64,000 bases of DNA from the NCBI GenBank assembly GCA_963830885.1, contig CAWHOA010000023.1, positions 73,010-137,009 of the forward strand, read 5' to 3'. The DNA comes from JAIBJN01 sp963830885. GTDB taxonomy: Bacteria > Actinomycetota > Thermoleophilia > Gaiellales > Gaiellaceae. The notes beneath the pieces are model-generated. The model did no database searches, was not told where the DNA came from, and was given only the letters and a program-made list of their open reading frames with translations. Numbering within the stretch: the stretch's first letter is position 1; each line of letters opens with the position of its first letter. A program made the position numbers and the translations under genes. This document shows positions 60,622 through 64,000 of this stretch, in pieces.

Positions 60622-62310
60622 ATGATGGCGGAACAGCTCGTCTGCGAGTTGGCCCGCAAGGGCAAGCTCCTCGTCGGCGACCCGTACTTCGATGGCGGCG
60701 TCCCGGTGACCGTCGACCGCAAGGGCGCGGGGGAGGCAGCGGTCGGCGACCTCGTCGTCGTCAGGCTGGGACGGGGTCGCGCGAAGATCGAGGAGGTCCT
60801 CGGCCCGGCGAGCCGGATCGAGCCGGTGCTGGAAGGCCTCCTCTGGCACGAGGGCCTCCGCGCCTCGCATGCGCCGCTGCCGCCGCTCCCCCCGGACGAC
60901 GAGCCGGACCGGGTCGACCTGCGGCACCTCTTCGCATTCACGATCGACCCCGAGGGCGCCAAGGACTTCGACGACGCGCTGACCTTTCAGCGGGAGGGGG
61001 ACGGCGTGCGCGCGTGGGTGCACATTGCCGACGTCTCGGCCTACGTCCCCGCGGGCTCGCCGCTCGACCACGACGCCGCAGAGCGAGGCGTCTCCACCTA
61101 CGTCCCCGGCCGGGTTGCGCCGATGCTTCCGCACGAGCTCTCCGACGAGGCCTGCAGCCTACGGCCGCATCAGGACCGCCGCTGCGTCACCGTGGAGATC
61201 CTCTTCGGCGCCGACCTCGAGCCCGGCGAGCCGCGCTTCTACCGGAGCCTCATCCGCAGCCGCGAGCGCCTGACCTACGGCCACGCCCAGGCCGTCCTGG
61301 CGGGCGACGAGCGCGCGGTCGACGAGCTCGAGCAGGCGCTTCGTCTCGCCGAGCAGGTCACGCGCGCCCTCCGCGACCGGCGGTTTGCGCGCGGTGCGCT
61401 GCGCGTCGAGGGGAGGGAAGTCGAGTTCGCCTTCGACGGCGAGGGCGGCGTCGAGCGCGCGTGGATCGAGAAGGAGCCGCTGGCCCACATGCTCGTCGAG
61501 GAGATGATGATCGCCGCGAACGAGGCCGTCGCCGGGCTGCTCGCGGGCAGGCGCCGCGACGCGCTCTACCGCGTCCACGAGCGCCCCGATCCGCAGTCGG
61601 TCGAGCTGCTCCTGGCCAAGCTGGCCGACCTGGAGGTGCCTGCGCCGCCTGTGCCCGAGCACCTCTCGCCCGCGGAGGCCGCGCGCCTGGCAGCCGCCGT
61701 CAGCGAGTCGGTCACGCGGTACGTGAGCCGGGCCGGGCGCGGGGAGGAGGCGTTCCCCGCCCTCGTGCTCCGCGCGCTCAAGCAGGCGCGCTACGCGCCC
61801 GAGAACCTGGGGCACTCGGGCCTCGCGAGCCGCGCGTACTGCCATTTCACCTCGCCGATCCGGCGCTACCCCGACCTCGTCGTCCACCGGGCGCTCCTCC
61901 GCGAGCTCGGCGTCCTCGACGTCGAGCCGCCGGAGGACCTCGCCGACCTGGGCGACTGGACGTCCGCGCGCGAGCGGGCCGCCACCGACCTCGAGTACCG
62001 CGCCGACGACCTCTGTCTCGCCTGGCTCCTCGAGCGGCGCCTCTTCGAGGAGGGGTGGGACGCGACCTTCGAGGGCGAGATCATCGGCGCGATCGGCTCG
62101 GGCATCTTCGTCCGCTTCGACGGCGTCTTCGAGGGCTACCTGCCGGCGCGGCGGCTGCCCGGCGACTACTTCGAGCTCTCGCCGCTCGGAACGGCCCTCG
62201 TCGGGCGTCGCAGCGGCGCCGCCTACCGCCTCGGCGACCCGATCGAGGTCGGCGTCGCGGAGCTCAGGCGCTGGGAGGGAAAGGTCGAGCTGGCGCCCGC
62301 GAAGGGCTAA
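60622..62310 (+). CDS. RNB-domain exoribonuclease (RNase R/II family)
   Basis: The 562-residue 3'-5' exonuclease has the catalytic RNB domain with DPEGAKDFDDALTF, containing the metal-binding Asp residues. Further RNB motifs are HIADVSAYVPAGSPLDHDA, LPHELSDEACSLRP, MMIAANEAV and YCHFTSPIRRYPDLVVHR. A C-terminal S1-like domain (EGEIIGAIGSGIFVRF) follows. The N-terminal cold-shock domains are short, so it is smaller than E. coli RNase R. Starts are ATG 60622 or 60625. An in-frame reading upstream would translate the C1 repeat. It sits with smpB and ssrA, partners of RNase R in trans-translation. Confidence 0.9.
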   Translation: MMAEQLVCELARKGKLLVGDPYFDGGVPVTVDRKGAGEAAVGDLVVVRLGRGRAKIEEVLGPASRIEPVLEGLLWHEGLRASHAPLPPLPPDDEPDRVDLRHLFAFTIDPEGAKDFDDALTFQREGDGVRAWVHIADVSAYVPAGSPLDHDAAERGVSTYVPGRVAPMLPHELSDEACSLRPHQDRRCVTVEILFGADLEPGEPRFYRSLIRSRERLTYGHAQAVLAGDERAVDELEQALRLAEQVTRALRDRRFARGALRVEGREVEFAFDGEGGVERAWIEKEPLAHMLVEEMMIAANEAVAGLLAGRRRDALYRVHERPDPQSVELLLAKLADLEVPAPPVPEHLSPAEAARLAAAVSESVTRYVSRAGRGEEAFPALVLRALKQARYAPENLGHSGLASRAYCHFTSPIRRYPDLVVHRALLRELGVLDVEPPEDLADLGDWTSARERAATDLEYRADDLCLAWLLERRLFEEGWDATFEGEIIGAIGSGIFVRFDGVFEGYLPARRLPGDYFELSPLGTALVGRRSGAAYRLGDPIEVGVAELRRWEGKVELAPAKG

Positions 62311-62394
62311 GAGTTCCTGCCGTGCTGGGGCCTCGTCGTCGGGCTGCGAGCAGTGCGGCCCGGCGGCACAGCGCCTCAGTGCGTCAGGAGCTCT
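62310..62394 (+). repeat. arm-only palindromic element D1 (85 bp) after rnr
   Basis: The ends AGAGTTCCTG (62310-62319) and CAGGAGCTCT (62385-62394) pair at 9 of 10 positions. It contains GCCTCGTCGTCGGG, identical to B1 35087-35100, and CGGCACAG as in B1. The core hairpin is absent. The first base is the last base of the rnr stop codon. Confidence 0.6.
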
Positions 62395-62438
62395 CGGAAA
62401 AAATTCGCGCTCTTTGCGGAGAAACGTTCGGCGGCCTC

Positions 62439-62467
62439 TTGCGCGCGGAGACCCGTCCCTTTAGGTT
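62439..62467 (+). promoter_or_regulatory. candidate promoter upstream of smpB or of a small RNA
   Basis: TTGCGC at 62439-62444 and TAGGTT at 62462-62467, exactly 17 nt apart. The transcript would start near 62474. Confidence 0.45.
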
Positions 62468-62473
62468 GCCTCT

Positions 62474-62586
62474 TGCGCCGAGCACGGGGCGCGAGTAGGA
62501 CGAAGGTTCACCGGTAGGCGCTACGCGGAAGCGGAACGTTCGCCGGGGAGCTGGACGAAAGCGAACCCGGCTCGGCGAATTTTTTT
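62474..62586 (+). ncRNA. candidate small RNA or smpB leader attenuator
   Basis: About 113 nt between a 17-nt-spaced promoter and an intrinsic terminator with seven T. It has internal hairpin potential (GCGCC/GGCGC near 62475-62492). No protein-coding frame fits. It does not match a riboswitch class known to me. It could be a free small RNA or a leader controlling smpB. Confidence 0.35.
62539..62586 (+). terminator. intrinsic terminator-like hairpin with T-run just before smpB
   Basis: TTCGCCG (62539-62545) pairs with CGGCGAA (62573-62579), and seven T follow (62580-62586). The longest T-run noticed in this GC-rich window sits 6 nt before a start codon, so it should stop transcription into smpB unless controlled. 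Confidence 0.6.
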
Positions 62587-62592
62587 GGTCCA

Positions 62593-63093
62593 ATGCAGGC
62601 CATGACCGCAGGGACCAAGCTCATCGCCGACAACCGCCGCGCCCGGCACGAGTTCCACCTCCTCGACCGCTACGAGGCGGGCCTCGCGCTGACGGGGACC
62701 GAGGTGAAGTCCCTCCGCGACGGCAAGGCGATCCTCCAGCGCGCCTTCGGCGACCTGCGCGACGGCGAGGTCTACCTCGTCGGCCTCCACATCCCCGAGT
62801 ACACGCAGGGGAACGTGGCGAACCACGACCCCGACCGCGACCGCAAGCTCCTGCTCCACCGCCGCGAGATCGACTCGCTCACCGCCAAGGTGCAGGAGAA
62901 GGGGCTGACGCTGGTGCCGACTCGCCTTTACTGGAAGGACGGGCGCGCGAAGGTCGAGCTCGCGCTCGCCCGGGGAAAGGACGTGCGCGACAAGCGCCGC
63001 ACCATCGCCGACCGCGACGCGAAGCGGCAGATGGAGCGGGCGCTCAGGAGCCCGAACCGGAACGACGCTTCGTCGTCGCGGCGTTCTGGGTGA
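62593..63093 (+). CDS. smpB: SsrA-binding protein
   Basis: SmpB brings tmRNA to stalled ribosomes. The 166-residue protein has KLIADNRRARHEFHLLDRYEAG, LTGTEVKSLRDGKA, LVGLHIPEYTQGN and RKLLLHRREID; the basic C-terminal helix is KRRTIADRDAKRQMERALR. The last 14 residues (SPNRNDASSSRRSG) are encoded by the palindromic element B2, which also gives the stop. Starts are ATG 62593 or the more usual ATG 62602 (MTAGTKLIAD). ssrA lies 540 bp downstream. Confidence 0.95.
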   Translation: MQAMTAGTKLIADNRRARHEFHLLDRYEAGLALTGTEVKSLRDGKAILQRAFGDLRDGEVYLVGLHIPEYTQGNVANHDPDRDRKLLLHRREIDSLTAKVQEKGLTLVPTRLYWKDGRAKVELALARGKDVRDKRRTIADRDAKRQMERALRSPNRNDASSSRRSG

Positions 63094-63211
63094 GTGCGAT
63101 GCAAGGACGCAGGGCGCGTTCGTAGCCGGAGGCTACGGGCGCAACCGAGGACGCGGCAGCGCGCCGCCCAGGGCGTCGCGGCGGCTCAAGGCTTCGTTCT
63201 GGTTCGGGTTC
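63048..63211 (+). repeat. full-length palindromic element B2 (164 bp) fused to the smpB 3' end
   Basis: The ends are GAGCCC (63048-63053) and GGGTTC (63206-63211). The central hairpin CGTAGCC-GGA-GGCTACG is at 63121-63137, in a 56-nt core identical to B1. The 16-bp middle stem around 63074-63089 pairs fully if G-U pairs are allowed, although its sequence differs from B1. It lies exactly between convergent smpB and a membrane gene and contains the smpB stop. Confidence 0.85.
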
Positions 63212-63612
63212 TAAGTCTCGCGAGCGCGAATGAGCACGACCGTATGGACGATCGCGGCCGCCGCGAGGAAGGCCGCCACCGACCAGAGCGCCACGAGCCC
63301 GTGCGTGTCCAGCCCCGTGTCGGCCAGGAGCAACCAGATCGCGAGCACGCCGGCGGCGATCGCGCTCCCGACGGCGGCGGCGAGCGTGACCGCCCGCTCG
63401 GCCGCCGTGCCGGCGAGCTTCCACTCGACGATCGCGAAGGCGACGAGCGCTGCCCCGAGCAGCTGCGCGTAGATGGGCGGCTCGGCGAGCGGCAGCCCGA
63501 AGAAGTCGTAGAGCGCATCCCAGGTCGCGGCGAGCAGGAACACCGCCAACGCCGCGTTCGAGAACGCGTCGATGCGCAGTACGAGAGCCTGGCTGAGCCG
63601 GGGGCGAGCCAC
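63211..63612 (-). CDS. small multispanning membrane protein, unknown function
   Basis: The 133-residue protein starts at a GTG (63610-63612). It has four predicted membrane helices: about residues 18-30, 45-65, 72-96 and 108-126. A conserved-looking EWKLAG lies between helices 2 and 3. I do not recognise the family, though the size and pattern resemble small actinobacterial membrane proteins. The TAG stop (63211-63213) coincides with the end of element B2. It is divergent from ssrA, with only 24 bp between its start and the tmRNA. Confidence 0.72.
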   Translation of the reverse strand: MARPRLSQALVLRIDAFSNAALAVFLLAATWDALYDFFGLPLAEPPIYAQLLGAALVAFAIVEWKLAGTAAERAVTLAAAVGSAIAAGVLAIWLLLADTGLDTHGLVALWSVAAFLAAAAIVHTVVLIRARET

Positions 63613-63620
63613 CTGGCGGC

Positions 63621-63626
63621 TATACT
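63621..63626 (+). promoter_or_regulatory. -10 box of ssrA
   Basis: TATACT lies 10 nt before the first base of the tmRNA, as expected for a strong stable-RNA promoter. A clear -35 was not found. Confidence 0.55.
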
Positions 63627-63636
63627 TTCAGGCTCT

Positions 63637-63998
63637 GGGGGCGATCCGGTTTCGACGGGGTCGGTTCTCCGGAAGAGCTGCAAGCCGAGGTCCCCGGTTG
63701 GCCTCGTAAAACCACCGGGAACAACGTAAGTGCGGATCGCAACGAACTCGCACTGGCCGCCTAATTAGGTGACCCGTCGGCCCAGATCTCGGCCCGTGGA
63801 TCAGGGAACCGGCGTCAGAAAACGGGCTCGCTGCCGAAGGAGCGCTGATCGCCCGAGGCGGGACTCTTCAGGATCGGCTAGCCCGACGGTAGGTTTGCCA
63901 GCCCACCGGCCGGCCGGGCGAAATTCAAGGGCAGGCTGAGCTTGGAGATGCTCTTCACGGTGCGACTTCGGACGCGGGTTCGATTCCCGCCGCCTCCA
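63637..63998 (+). ncRNA. ssrA: transfer-messenger RNA
   Basis: The 5' end GGGGGCGATCCGGTTTCGAC and the 3' end GCGGGTTCGATTCCCGCCG with GCCTCC are the tRNA-like halves: GGGGGC pairs with GCCTCC, and the T-loop is intact. The tag frame starts at GCG 63732 and reads ADRNELALAA before TAA at 63762-63764. The ending LALAA resembles other SsrA tags. The discriminator A is at 63998; CCA is not encoded in the two remaining bases (TC), so it may be added after transcription. The gene is about 362 nt long. Confidence 0.95.
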
Positions 63999-64000
63999 TC

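Overview
The window is about 64 kb of very GC-rich, densely coding DNA. It reads as a chromosome segment of a Gram-positive actinobacterium. The block rpmE / DUF1385 (yqhQ) / prfA / prmC / tsaC / glyA / upp / tagO-like / atp is an old conserved gene order. Together with a LytR-CpsA-Psr protein, long-form HPF and GTG/TTG starts it points to Actinomycetota, probably class Thermoleophilia (inference; 16S rRNA and marker genes are outside the window). No phage, integrase, transposase, CRISPR array or tRNA gene was seen. The only RNA gene is tmRNA, complete except for any encoded CCA end, at the right edge.

Layout: (1) 1-4391, a partial M23 peptidase, then etfB-etfA-ETF quinone oxidoreductase. (2) 4313-13600, a PLP dehydratase, L31, DUF1385, RF1, PrmC, TsaC, a sugar epimerase, GlyA, Upp and a TagO/WecA transferase. 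(3) 13628-16457, a nucleotide-sugar dehydrogenase (minus strand) and a PLP decarboxylase. (4) 16575-31221, the F1Fo ATP synthase genes. They are split: atpI-B-E-F-H-A-G, then 7.5 kb holding a kelch protein, an OppABCDF-like peptide transporter and a zinc-finger membrane protein, then atpD-atpC. (5) 31413-42921, methyl-cycle genes (metH, ahcY, mtnA) mixed with a carboxylate-amine ligase, an LCP cell-wall ligase, two nucleotidyltransferases and a cupin. (6) 42918-51526, a pentose (xylose-like) cluster: ROK repressor, ABC importer, divergent xylose-isomerase-like protein, GlcG-like protein, xylulokinase and a Gfo/Idh oxidoreductase. (7) 51582-64000, comF, hpf, secA, prfB (with programmed frameshift), ftsE-ftsX, a C-terminal processing peptidase, and the trans-translation group rnr-smpB-ssrA.

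The most unusual signal is a family of intergenic palindromic elements. Three full-length copies of 164-165 bp lie at 21643-21807, 35067-35230 and 63048-63211. They share a central hairpin whose stem differs by compensatory base changes, and the hairpin is flanked by conserved AGGACGC motifs. Shortened copies lie at 848-920, 39526-39608, 60497-60610 and 62310-62394. A separate 166 bp palindrome with no obvious sequence similarity sits between atpD and atpC. The copies abut stop codons; one supplies the last 14 codons of smpB, and another forms the leader of rnr.

Six genes (prmC, a small membrane protein, atpH, a kelch gene, atpD and metH) each carry an apparent single-base frameshift. Several are essential, so assembly or sequencing errors are the likeliest cause. 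The prfB frameshift, by contrast, is the normal regulatory one.
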